From Ursus arctos (taxonomy: Eukaryota > Chordata > Mammalia > Carnivora > Ursidae): a stretch of 64,000 nt of DNA. The stretch lies in contig NW_026623100.1 of the NCBI RefSeq assembly GCF_023065955.2, positions 14,237,001 to 14,301,000 on the forward strand, read 5' to 3'. A program made the position numbers and the translations under genes. Of this stretch, positions 52,276 to 62,690 are shown piece after piece (the stretch's first letter is position 1; every line of letters begins with the position of its first letter). The notes under the pieces were generated by a model. It saw only the letters and a program-made list of their open reading frames with translations. It was not told the DNA's origin and made no database searches.

Positions 52276-54160
52276 GTGCCATGAGTGTTCACGAGCCCAC
52301 AAAGCTCTTAAAACTACCATCTGAGCTAATAAAAGGTCCAGGATGTCGCTGCCAAAGGCTTCGTCCCAGTGAAAGTTGAGCCTGGCACAGACGTGGGGCC
52401 GGGAAGAGATGGCCTTGGCCGTTCTCTCCCTCCCTCCTTCTGGCAGGTGAGAATCGGCCAACCTCTTGGCCTGGAGATGAAAACCCCTCCCAGCCTCCAG
52501 CTCCAGAGGGTGGCTGGCAACGTGCTGCCGACGCTGACCGGCTGCACCCCACCTTTGCACAGTGGGGCCTGGCAGGCCGGATGTGGCCTCCTTTCCCAGT
52601 AGGCTCTTGCCAGATGGCTTGATTACCGTGGGGTGCATTTCAGGCCTCCTTGCTATTATCAGCTTCTCGCTTTCAGCGGCTGGATCAGGGGCAGGATCCT
52701 TCCCTTCCTCCCTGCACCCCATCACTGGGTGTTTGTTTTCACGGCAGCCTGGCCTGCACAGGTGAGCCACGTCCTGTCCTAGCGGCGGCTCTGCAGGCAT
52801 GTCCACGCAGACCCACCTGGACGTCGTCCCACCTCCCCTCCGCTGGAGTCCCCCTCCTGCCTCCCAGGATCTGTGGAGTGAGGCTTGGCAGGTGAGGAAG
52901 GGGCTCGGTCCCAACCATCCAGTCCATGCCTCCAGCATTTCCAGGTCACTGAAGAAAGCATCTTTCCTGTGGCGATGACCCGCACCCTGGGAAGGATAAA
53001 AGAGGAGAAAATTAGAAGGAAAAAGCCAGGATTTACACCAGAGTCCCAGGTCCTGGATTTACAACACTTGTCCCCCTCTAGTCCTTTCCTCACACAGTGC
53101 CCCCTCCTGCCGTGCCCTTCCCTGTCCCCCAGAGCTGTCCTATGACAATACTTCTCACAGGTCCTTCCCTCCCCATCACACCTTCCCAAATGGACCCCCG
53201 CCACACCCAGGTGGGTACAGCTCCCTTATGTGAGATGAATTCCTGAAGACGGGGTGAGGGATGGGACCTCACCTTTGAAAAGACAAACAAACAAAACATT
53301 CTTTCATCAGAGAGCTCCAGAAGAAGTCCCTCCAAGGGGGAGGGACAATTTGGCAGCCGGTCCCTTTCCTTCCCCCAAGATGTTTGTTCTCGCTGCCACC
53401 AAGTCACCTTGGCTGCCTCGCTCTCCTGCCCAGGTGTGGGCTGCACCCCTGTCTGCCCCCCTTTTGCAAAGCTCAGACAGGCTGGAATTCTCTAAAAATA
53501 ACCTCACAGAAAATCAACGAAATGAACAAAGGGAACACAAACAGCTGAACAACAGAAGTGCTTGCCCAGTGCGAGTACGTAATCCTAAAACAACCAGGCC
53601 TCGGTTCCTCCCCGCCTACTCCCTGCCCCTGCCAGACAAGACCCTCTCAGGTAAAGTTCTCTGCCCATCCCCCCCCAACACCGCTCCCTACAAGCCAGGC
53701 AGCGGTGGGTAAGAGAAAAGGCAGGTGATCACAGTGCAGCAAGCAGCTGACCTTGTGTCCAAGGTGAGGTCAAAGGGGAGGTAGGGTCCTAGGCCCCCCA
53801 AATGGGAGCGGAAACCTGCTGGGTGAAGCAGCCCCCCATTTGGTGTGACCTCTGGAGAGGGGAAGCATCTCCAGGGGGGTCCTGGCTCAGGGACGGAAGC
53901 TGGTGTGATCAGAATTGGAGCCAAGGCCAAGCTCTAGACATGGGGAGCAGGCACCTGGCTCCGGCTCTACCCCTGTCAAAGGAGGAAGTTGGAGGAGGTA
54001 ATCGCCAATGTCTCTTTCACTTCTAGCACTTCTCCATTTTGCAACTCTCCACCTTCAGCCACCAATTCCCAGAGAAAACTCCAGTCCGTCAAGATGAGTC
54101 TCGGGTGCTGTACCTTGGGAAAGGCGTCCGTTCCCAAGACCGTGAGGACAACTAACCTTC
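52276..54160. other. Single-copy DNA, nothing recognised
   Basis: Contains a 222-codon minus frame (52270-52938) and several overlapping plus frames, none with a known domain. The stretch 52300-52640 is repeat-free and could be conserved noncoding DNA. Nothing more can be supported. Confidence 0.35.
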
Positions 54161-54164
54161 CTGA

Positions 54165-54400
54165 ATGTTAACCATGTACCAGAGACTATCGGAGCCACTT
54201 TGCACGTGCAGACTCATTTCCTCCTCACACGAGCCCTGAGCAGAAGGGCCTCGTATCCCCATTTCACAGATGAGAAAACTGAGGCACAAAAGAGGTTACG
54301 ACCATCCCAGGGTGGTAAGCCAAAGGCTGGGCTTCAGGCTGTGTGCTCCAGGGTCTGTGCTCCAGTCCCCCACATTCAAGTACCCCTTCACAGACAGTGG
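54165..54400 (-). repeat. MIR SINE, nearly full length
   Basis: AACCATGTACCAGAGACTATC, CATTTCCTCCTCACACGAGCC, CCCCATTTCACAGATGAGAAAACTGAGGCAC (54258-54288) and GGTGGTAAGCCAAAGGCTGG are reverse MIR landmarks. Confidence 0.85.
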
Positions 54401-54424
54401 CTGTGATGTCCATGACAGGCACGG

Positions 54425-54856
54425 TAGTCAAAAGTGGAAACCCAAACGCCCATCAACGGGTAAAGGGATAAACAAAACGTGGTGCGTCGGTACAATGAAA
54501 TGACACTCAGCCCTAAAGAGGAGTGGAATTCCGACCGGAGCTACAACATGGATGAGCCTTGAAAACATCACGCTAAGTGAAGTTGGCCAGTCACAAAAAG
54601 ACACATATTGTATGATTGCACCTACAAGAAATATCGAGAATAGACAAATTCATAGACACGGAGGATAGATTAAAGGTTGCCAGGGGAGAATGGGGAGTTA
54701 CTGCTTCATGGCTACAGAGTGTGTTTGGGATGATGAAAACGTTCTAGAAGTGGATAGTGAGGACGGGAGCACAGCATTACAAATGTGCTTAGTGCCGCTA
54801 AATTGTGCACTTAAAGTTGGGTAAGATGGTAAACTTTGTGTTGTGTTAAAAATAAC
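54425..54856 (+). repeat. L1 3' end, sense
   Basis: GGAAACCCAAACGCCCATCAACGG (54437-54460), CAACATGGATGAGCCTTGAA, ATTGTATGATTGCACCTAC, GGTTGCCAGGGGAGAATGGG and CTAAATTGTGCACTTAAAG then GGTAAACTTTGTG match L1MA/MB-type 3' ends in plus orientation. Confidence 0.85.
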
Positions 54857-54988
54857 ATTTTTAAAACAGATTTATTTTATTTTGGCGGGGCCATAGGGAG
54901 AGAGAGAATCTCAAGCTGAGACCCGGGCTGAAACCAAGAGTCAGATGCTCAACCAACTGAGCCACCCAGATGCCCCACTAAAAATAAC
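54847..54988 (-). mobile_element. Truncated CAN SINE in the L1 tail
   Basis: The SINE at about 54857-54978 keeps its A-rich end (ACAGATTTATTTTATTTTGG in reverse sense) and the head GAGCCACCCAGATGCCCC, but is internally shortened. TAAAAATAAC occurs at 54847-54856 and 54979-54988 as a 10-bp duplication. Confidence 0.88.
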
Positions 54989-54992
54989 TTTT

Positions 54993-55229
54993 AATATCTG
55001 TACTGGGTGGGGGGCGCCTGGGTGGCTAAGCTCGTGAAGCGTCTGCTTTCGGCTCAGGTCATGATCCCAGGGTCCTAGGATTGAGCCCCACATTGGGGTC
55101 CCTGTTCAGCAGAGAACTTGTGTCTCCCTTTCCCTCTGTTCCTCCCCACCTCATACTCACTCTCTCTCAAGCTCTCTGTCTCTCTCTGTCAAGGAAGTAA
55201 ATAAAATCTTTCCAAAAAATATCTGTACG
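54993..55229 (+). mobile_element. CAN SINE with 11-bp TSD
   Basis: The SINE at about 55004-55218 has head GGGGCGCCTGGGTGGCTAAG, a CT-rich body and tail AGTAAATAAAATCTTTCC. AATATCTGTAC occurs at 54993-55003 and 55219-55229. It lies only about 15 bases after the opposite-strand SINE. Confidence 0.94.
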
Positions 55230-55231
55230 AG

Positions 55232-55440
55232 GATAGATATCATTTATTGAGCACCTACTATGCCCTTACTGCACTAGGTGCTTTATAGATCACCTCGTTT
55301 TACCTTTACAGCACCCCTGAGGGAGACGATGGTGCCATTCCGCCTAATTCATAGGCGAGGAAATCAAGATTCAGAGGATAAATAACGCAAGAACCCACAA
55401 GTGTAAGCGGCAGAGCTGATACGTAAAGCCAGGTAACGCC
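55232..55440 (-). repeat. MIR SINE
   Basis: ATTTATTGAGCACCTACTATG, ACTAGGTGCTTTATAGATCACC, GAGGAAATCAAGATTCAGAGG and GTAAGCGGCAGAGCTGATACG are reverse MIR landmarks. Confidence 0.82.
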
Positions 55441-56555
55441 AAAAGCAAACTTGGAGAAGAGGGTAGAGAAACCTGCGAAGCTGGAACAAACTGGGATGAA
55501 CCGGGGTGTGAGGCCGCTCACAGCCCTACCTGTGCTTGCCAGCTTCCACAAATTCCATGTTTGCATTTTGTCACATCTCTCCCTGCATTTATGTTCCCCC
55601 CATCTCACAGCCTTCCGGCCTCGCCCTTCCACTAACATCACTACCTCTGCCTCTGTTCGTCCAGGATACCTCCCCATCCACCCTTGCACAGGAGGACAGC
55701 CTGTCAGGATTTGGGGGAAGAGGGAGGACTCAGAGTCCCTCAGCCTAATTCGGTTCTGAGGGAGAGAGAGGCCCAGATCTCTCCTAAAGGTCACTGCCAA
55801 GCAAGCAGCAACTGGGGGTCCTGGCAGAAGAACCTCAGGAAGGCTGGGGAGGTAACTCCGTGGGGTGCCAGGCCTCATGGGCCACTAGTTTATCCCAGTC
55901 TCAGGTGATGTCCTGTGTGAGCGCTGTCAGGGCAGTGAGTTTCTTTTGCCTTTGAAATCACAAAGTGTCCATTGCCCCTGAAACACAAGGCACTCCACAT
56001 TCAGGTCACGCAGGAAAGCCAAGCACGCCCACATCCAGGCCATGGCACTCATGGCCAGTTGTAGCCTCCTGAGACATCAGCCCAGCCCCGAAGGTCACAT
56101 GCAAGTACAAAGCATCCTTAGAAACTCCTCACACGGAAGGGCTTGGGCAAAGTCACCAGATGCTGCAGGTTGTGACTGCGGGGGGTAGGGCAGGTTGGAT
56201 GGGTTTTCTGTGTGTGTGCCCCATGACTTGCTGTCTCTACCCCCTATCTCCCAAGACAGTTTCCCTGGCATTCTGTTCCCCCAGGCCCGGCAGCCAGCCA
56301 CTGACCGTAAATCCCCAGATGTTCACTGATGAGTTATGACTCCTTTCAGGGGACCTGAACAGCTAACACTGCCCCAAGGAGCGAAATGCATGGTGATTCC
56401 AGACCACGGGAAAGATTTTAAAGCAGATGAGTCTTCCCAAGCACATCTTTAATCATGTCCAGGAAGGGTGGCCTCTGCCAGCTGGCAGATTTAAAGGATA
56501 GGCTCCCACACTCTTGGGAAAGTCACTATGGCTCAGAGTCACCAGAGGACTTTGG
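55441..56555. other. Single-copy DNA, nothing recognised
   Basis: A 190-codon minus frame (55306-55878) begins in unique sequence but runs into the MIR. No domain is recognised and it is not called. Confidence 0.35.
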
Positions 56556-56559
56556 TGTC

Positions 56560-56770
56560 AACCCTCTAGGCCCTGACTCTTGACTTTGCCATGACCCAGC
56601 CATGGGACCTTCAGCCAGTGTGGCTGAATCTTTCTCTTTTATAAACTGGAGACAGTGAGGGTAGCTACGTTTGGTTATTGAAGAGAATTAAATGGGATGA
56701 AGCACATCAAGTACTTAGGACAGTGCTTAGTACCAAGGTCCTATTCAAGAAACATTAGTCGCCATTACTG
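56560..56770 (+). repeat. MIR SINE
   Basis: CTTGACTTTGCCATGACCCAG, GCTGAATCTTTCTCTTTTAT, GAGAATTAAATGGGATGAAGC and GACAGTGCTTAGTACC follow MIR in plus orientation. Confidence 0.7.
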
Positions 56771-57068
56771 TGCAGACAGACATTGGTAGTCAAGCATGAT
56801 ACCTCTCCCTGGAAACCTTCTCAGACCCAGGGCAGCCCAGTGGGTAGCCACTACCTGCTATTGGCTATTGGCCAAGGATTGCATCTAAGACAAAATCTAT
56901 TTGCCACCAGTGTCCTACTCTTTCTTAATTGGCAAGTAGTGCACGTCCACTGTCTGTGAGCTGGGACCCCTCCACTTCTCCACCCTTGTCTCCTAGTGTG
57001 CCAGTGTTAGGCCACCCTCCTCACAACACACACGTGTACGTTGGATCCAAAACCGATCCCTGATTTTC
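56771..57068. other. Single-copy DNA, nothing recognised
   Basis: No feature is supported. Confidence 0.4.
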
Positions 57069-57069
57069 C

Positions 57070-60000
57070 CACACACCATTTTAAACAGCTTTATTGAGAT
57101 ATAATCCACATGCTACATTGTTCACTATACATTTTGAAGTGTGTAATTCAAAGGCTTTTAGTATATTCAGAGCTAAGCATACATCACCACAATTTTAGCA
57201 TATTTCATTATCCCTCCAAAAAATCCATATGCCTCTTATCCATCACCTCCCAAACTCTCCTTCCCTCTGCCCCCCAGCCCAAGGCAACCACTTATCTACT
57301 TTTTGTCTCTATCAATTTGCCTATTCTGGACATTTCATATAAATGGTATTATATAATATGTTGTTCTGTGTGACTGACTTCTCACTTAGCATGATTTTTT
57401 CAAGTTCCATCCACATTGTAGCATGCATTAGTATTTCATTTCTTTTTATTGCTGAATAATACTCCATTGTACAAATATAGCACATTTTATTTATTGATTA
57501 ATCAGTAGATGGACTTTGGCGTTGTTTCTACTTTTTGACTATTATGAATAATGCTGCTATGAACATTTATGTTAAAGTTTTTTGTGTGGACACATATTTT
57601 CACTTCTCAAGTAGATACCTAGGTGTGGAATCGTTGGGTCATATGGTAACTCTATGTTTAACCACTTGAGGAACTGCCAGAATGTTTTCCAAAGCAGCTG
57701 TACGATTTTAAATTTCCAACAGCAGTGTATGAGGATTTGATTTCTTCATATCCTTGCCAATACTCACAATTATCTGTGTTTTTTATCAAAGCTATCCTAG
57801 ATAGCTTTATCCGGTGTGAAATGGTATCTCATTGTGTTTTGATTTGCATTTCCTGATGGCTAATGAGGTTGAGCATCTTTTCATGTACTTATAATCATTC
57901 GTATATCTTCATTGGAGAAATGCCTATTACGATTCTTTGCCCATTTTTAAATTGGGTTGTCTTTTTATTATTGAGTTGTAAGAGTCCTTCATATATTCTA
58001 GATACAAATCCCTTATCAGATACATGATTTGTAAAATTTTTCTCTCATTCTGTGGGTTGTCTTTTTACTTTCTTACTATATTCTTTGAAACACAAAAATT
58101 TTAATATTGATGCCATTTTGAGTAAATTTTGTATATGGTATGAGGTAGGGGTTCAACATTATTCTTATACATGTGGCTATCCAGTGGTCCCAACCCTATT
58201 TTAAAGATAATCATTTCCCCAATTTAATTATCTTGGCAGCCTTGTAAAAAATTATGTGACCATAAAGTTGAGAGTTTATTTCTGAACTCTCAATTCTGTT
58301 CCATCGATCTGTATGTCCATCCATAGGCTGTCCTGATTATCTCTGTAGTAAGTTTTGAAATCTGGCAGTATAAATCTTCCAATTTTGTTCCTCATTTTCA
58401 AGTTTATTTTGGTTAATATGGATCCCTTGCATTTTCATATAAATTTTAGGATCAACTTGTCAAATTCAACAATATAGTTGTTCCGAGATCACTCAAGTGG
58501 CTATTCCACAGCTGGAATTTTGATAGAGATTGAATCTGTAGACCAATCTGGGAGTGTTGCCACCATAATAATATTATGTCTTTCAATCCATGAGCATGGG
58601 ATGCCTTTCCATTTATTTAAGTCTTCTTTACTTTCCTTCAACAACATTTTGTAATTTTCAGAGTCTCAATTTTGCACTTCTTTTGTCAAATTTATTTCTA
58701 AGTATTTTATTTCTTTGATGTTATTATAAATGGAATTTTTTTCTTAATGGTGTTTTCAGTTTACTCGTTGTTACTATGTAGAAATACAATTGATTTTCGT
58801 ATATTTGTCATGTATCCTGAAACTTTGCTGATTTATTAGACCTAATAGTTTTTTCATTGGTTATTTAGAGTGTTCTCTGTATAAACCATGTCATCTGCTT
58901 CCTTTCCAATCTTGATGCCTTTAATTTTTTTTCTTGCCTAATTTCCCTGGCTGAAATGTTTAGTAAAATATTGTATATAAGTGGTGAGTAGATATCCTTG
59001 TCTTGTTCTTAATCTTACAGGTTGCACTCAGTCTCTTACCATTAAATATGTTAGATGTGGGGATTTGTAGATTTTTTTTTATCAGATTGAGGAAGTTCCC
59101 TTCTATTCTGGGTTTCTTGAGTGTTTTTAATCATAAAGAGGTGTTGAATTTTGTCAAATGCTTTTTCTCTGTCTATTGATCATAAAGTTTTGGTCCTTTA
59201 TTCTGTTGATGTGGTGTATTACATTAATTGATTTTCAGATGTTAAGCCAACCTTGTATTTCTGGGGTAAATCCTACTTTGTCATATGCATAATCCCTTTT
59301 ATATATTGCTGGATTCAATTTGCTAGTATTTTGTTGAGGGTCTTTGCATCTGTGTTCCTAAAAGATATTGGTCTGTAGTGTTCTATTTTAGTAATGTCTT
59401 TGTCTGGTTTTGGTATCATGGTAACACTGGCTTCACAGAATGAGTTGGGAAATGTTTCATCCTCTTCTATTTTTAGAAGAGTTTGTAAATAATTGGTATT
59501 AATTAATTTAAATGTGTGGTAGAATTCACCAGGAAAGCCATCTGGTCAAGAAATTTTCTTTGTGGGAAGTTATAAAATTACTAATTCAACCTCTTTATTT
59601 GTTTTAGGTCTATTCAGATTTTCCATTCTTCTTGAGTCAGTTTTGGTAGTTTGTGTCTTTCTAGGGATTTATCAATTTCAATGAAGTCATCTAATATGCT
59701 GCCATATAGTTGTTCATAATGCTATGTATATCCTTTTATTTCTGTAAAGCCCATAATATCCCTTCTTCAACTTCTGGTCTTAGTATTCTGAGTCTTCTTT
59801 TTTTCTGGATCAGTCTAGCTAAAAAGACTTGTCAATTTTATTTATCTTTTAAAGAGCTAATTTTTAATTTTATTGATTTTCTCCGTTGTCTTTCTATCCT
59901 CTATTTCATTAACCTATGTTCTAATCATAACGTTTCCTTCCTTCTGTTTGCTTTGGGTTTAGTTTGCTCTTCTTTCTCCAGTGTTTTAAGGTGCAAGTTT

Positions 60001-60445
60001 GGGTTATTTATTTGAGGTTTTCTTTTTCAGTGGAAGTGTTTATAGCTATAAAATTCCCTCTAATCACTGCTTTGGTATGTTGTGTTTCATTTTACTCATC
60101 TCAAATTATCTCTAATTTCCCTTGTGATTTCTTCTTTGATCCATTGGTTATTTAATAGTGTGTTATTTAATTTCTGTGAATTCGTGACTTTCCCCAATTT
60201 TTTCCTGTTATTAATTTCCAATTTCATGCTATTGTGACTAGAGAATATACCTTGTATGGCTTCAATCCTTTTAAATTTATTGAGTTTTGTTTTAAGGCCT
60301 GGCATATGGTCTATCCTGGAGAATGTTCCATGTATGCTTAAGAAGAATATGTGTTCTGCTCTTGTTCAGCAAAGTTTTCTGTAGATGTCTGTTAACCAAT
60401 GCACATTTTATCTCTTTTCATTAATTCCCATTCCCAGAATGCCTT
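57070..60445 (-). mobile_element. L1M ORF2 and 3' end, 5'-truncated, inactive
   Basis: About 3.4 kb of LINE-1 on the minus strand. The plus-strand text starts with ACAGCTTTATTGAGATATAA (3' end). It then passes ACCACTTATCTACTTTTTGTC, GCTGCTATGAACATTTATG and ATCCATGAGCATGGGATGCC, and runs through the reverse-transcriptase region to GTCTATCCTGGAGAATGTTCC near 60311. Codons for Ala-Asp-Asp-Met of the reverse-transcriptase catalytic motif survive at 58888-58899 (minus), but the residue before them has changed. Plus-strand Phe/Ser-rich frames (59710-60155) are antisense artefacts. Many stops and deletions rule out activity, and endonuclease and ORF1 are missing. Confidence 0.92.
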
Positions 60446-60548
60446 TCCTCTTATCTCCACAGAGTTAAAGTATATCCATTACTTAAGCCCTAGAGTAAGT
60501 TTTGTCTCCAGTGTTGTGTAAACTGCTTTGGAAAACTGAAAATAAAGA
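60446..60548. other. Short unassigned junction
   Basis: Unassigned DNA between the truncated L1 and the next repeat. Confidence 0.3.
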
Positions 60549-60549
60549 A

Positions 60550-61090
60550 AATGTATGTGCTCATTATCTGATGCTGTATAACAATTGACCCCAGAACTCA
60601 TGGCTATAAACAACAAACGTTTGTTATTGCAGTTTCTGAGGGTCAGGCATCCAGGAGCAGCATAGCTAGAAGGCTCTGGATCAGTCTCTCTTACAAGGTG
60701 GCAGTCAAACCATCTGCCAGGGCCCCAGTCATCTCCAGGTTTGTCTGAAGGATGATCTGCTTCTGAGATCACTCAAGTGGCTATTGGCAGTCCTCAGTTT
60801 CTTGCTAGCTATCAGCTGGAGACTTCAGTTTCTTGACACATGAGCCTTTCTACAACATGGCAGCTTGATTCTCCTAGAGCAAGTGACCTAATAGAGAGCC
60901 AGCAGACAAGAAAAGACCTGCCCAAGACAGAAGCCATCGTCTTTTACAGCCTAATCTCAGAAGTGAGATTCTGCCATTTGCTTGCAATTATACAGACAAA
61001 CTCTGTGACAGCGTAGCACAGGGCTATGTAAAGTGTGTAAATACTAGGACATGGGGATCGTTGGAGGCCATTCTTGAGGCTGGCTGCTGG
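60550..61090 (-). repeat. Ancient LTR-like (MaLR-type?) repeat
   Basis: ATCTGATGCTGTATAACAATTGACCCC (60567-60593), AACAAACGTTTGTTATTGCAGTTTCTG (60611-60637), GGTGGCAGTCAAACCATCTGCC and ACCTAATAGAGAGCCAGCAG match a common ancient mammalian repeat. I believe it is a reversed MaLR-class LTR, but the family name is uncertain. It shares 21 bases with the neighbouring L1 (see findings). Confidence 0.45.
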
Positions 61091-61928
61091 AGCTTACAAA
61101 TGATTTGTTTGAAGTAGCACAACACTAATACCTAAATCTAGTAAATACAGCACCCAAAATATAAAACCACTGGCTAAGCTCACAAATGCATATTGAGACA
61201 AAATTCCTAAATTAATGGTTAATAAACAGATTCATGTGGCACATTTGAAAAATAATACCCATACATAAGTGGGATTTATTCTGGGAATGCAAGGATGGCT
61301 CAATATTAGAAAATCCATTAATCTGATTCACTATATTTTAAAAATCTAAAGAGAAAAATTAATTGATTATTTCTATAGATGCTGACAAGATATTTGAATA
61401 AAATTGAACACTCATTCTACAGTAAAAAAAAAATCTTAATAAAAGAGGAATAGATGGATTCTTTTCTTGGCATGAGAAAGTATATCTTCCCCAAAAGTCA
61501 TCATCTTGCCTAAAAGGAAAACACCAAAAGCAGTTCCATTAAAGACAGATAAAAAGACAAGAAAGCCCATTACCATTACCTTTTAAAAAGCTCTACAGAT
61601 AGGAGACAATACAAGTTAGAATTAGGAAAGAAGTTAGAGGTGCAAAATATAAAAATAAGAGGCAAAATTGTCACGATCTGTAGAATTATCATGATTATGA
61701 TGTATAATTTTCATGATTATATATCTGGAAAGCCTCAGAGAGTCTACTGAATTGCAAACAAGAGAAATGGGTAATGAAGCCAGTTACAAAATTCATAGGT
61801 GCTTAACAATAGCCTTTTTACATGTAAATATCACTCAGTTAGAAGACACAGTGGAAGAATTTCCAACAGCAACTAAAGTATAAAATAGTCTGGAATAATT
61901 CTCAAAATGTGCAAGAAATGTATGAAGA

Positions 61929-62282
61929 AAACTTTAACATACATGTGCAGTGGCAGATGGTAACTACACTTCTGGTGGTGAGCATCGTGTAATGTACAGA
62001 ATTATCAAATCACTACGCTATCCACCAAAACTAATATAACATTGTGTGTCAAGAATACTTCAATAATAAAAATTTAAAACAAAAAAAAATGTTTAAGAAG
62101 AGGTGCAGGGAGAGGGGCAGAGGGAGAGGAAGAAAGAGAATCTTAAGCAGGCTCCATCAGCAGTGAGCCTGATGTGGGGCTCAATCTCATGACCCTGAGA
62201 TCATGACCTGAGCCAAAATCAAAAGTCAGATGCTTAACCAACTGAGCCACCCAGGTGGCCCTAAAACAAAATTTTAACATAC
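61929..62282 (+). mobile_element. L1 3' end nested in older L1, with TSD
   Basis: GGTAACTACACTTCTGGTGG, GAGCATCGTGTAATGTACAG and AACTAATATAACATTGTGTG belong to a carnivore L1 3' end (about 61943-62084). The flanks AAACTTTAACATAC (61929-61942) and AAATTTTAACATAC (62269-62282) differ at one of 14 bases. The older ORF2 reads on across them. Confidence 0.85.
62075..62271 (-). mobile_element. CAN SINE inserted in the nested L1's A-rich tail
   Basis: The SINE spans 62085-62261 (body AAGCAGGCTCCATCAGCAGT in reverse sense, head GAGCCACCCAGGTGGCCC). Perfect 10-bp duplications TAAAACAAAA lie at 62075-62084 and 62262-62271, inside the L1 tail. It is therefore the youngest of three layers. Confidence 0.9.
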
Positions 62283-62499
62283 AAAAGGGACTTGAAAAAA
62301 TGCAGAGCTATTCCATATTCTCAGAGAAAAAGATTCATCTCACTGCAAAAATGTCAATTCTTTACTCAGTTAATTTTATAAATCCAACACTATCTCAATA
62401 AAGATGCCTACAGGACATTTTTTGTGGAACTAGAGAAGCTGATTCTAAAAGTAAACAATTGAGTCTACCCATGAAACCTGGGGAAAGAAGAATAATGAG

Positions 62500-62690
62500 C
62501 AAGCTTGTGGGGGGAGAATTAAGAAACCAGGGCTCCAGGCCAAACTCTGCCCTAACAAATTGAGGACCATTCATCATTTCTGTTGAGGCTTTGGTTTTCT
62601 CATCAGCAAAGCGAGGCACCCAGGCTAGAGGGGGTCTAACCTTTCTTTCAGCTCTAGAATTTTCTGATTGATTCTATTATGAGACTGTTA
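62500..62690 (+). repeat. MIR-like SINE fragment
   Basis: CCAAACTCTGCCCTAACAAATTG (62539-62561), GCTTTGGTTTTCTCATCAGC and CAGCTCTAGAATTTTCTGATTG recall the MIR3-type order CTCAGTTTCCTCATCTG, then CCAGCTCTGACATTCTATGATT. Confidence 0.5.

Larger units (their letters stand above)
61100..62480 (+). repeat. Old L1 ORF2 segment, sense, twice interrupted
   Basis: GGATTTATTCTGGGAATGCAAGG (61271-61293), ATAGATGCTGACAAGATATTTG, TCTGGAAAGCCTCAGAGAGTC and AATGTATGAAGAAAACTTTAAC are ORF2 landmarks. After the inner insertions the text resumes with AAGGGACTTGAAAAAATGCAG and AAAAATGTCAATTCTTTACTC. It has many stops and is inactive. Confidence 0.75.

Noticed and set aside
52270..52938. 222-codon minus-strand frame
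   Set aside because: It runs through GC-rich unique DNA where other frames are also open. No domain is visible.
59710..60155. Phe/Ser-rich plus-strand frames of 101 and 63 codons
   Set aside because: They are antisense readings of minus-strand L1 ORF2.
57070..60445. Potentially active LINE-1
   Set aside because: The 5' part including ORF1 and endonuclease is missing, and stops, deletions and a foreign 21-base segment disrupt ORF2.
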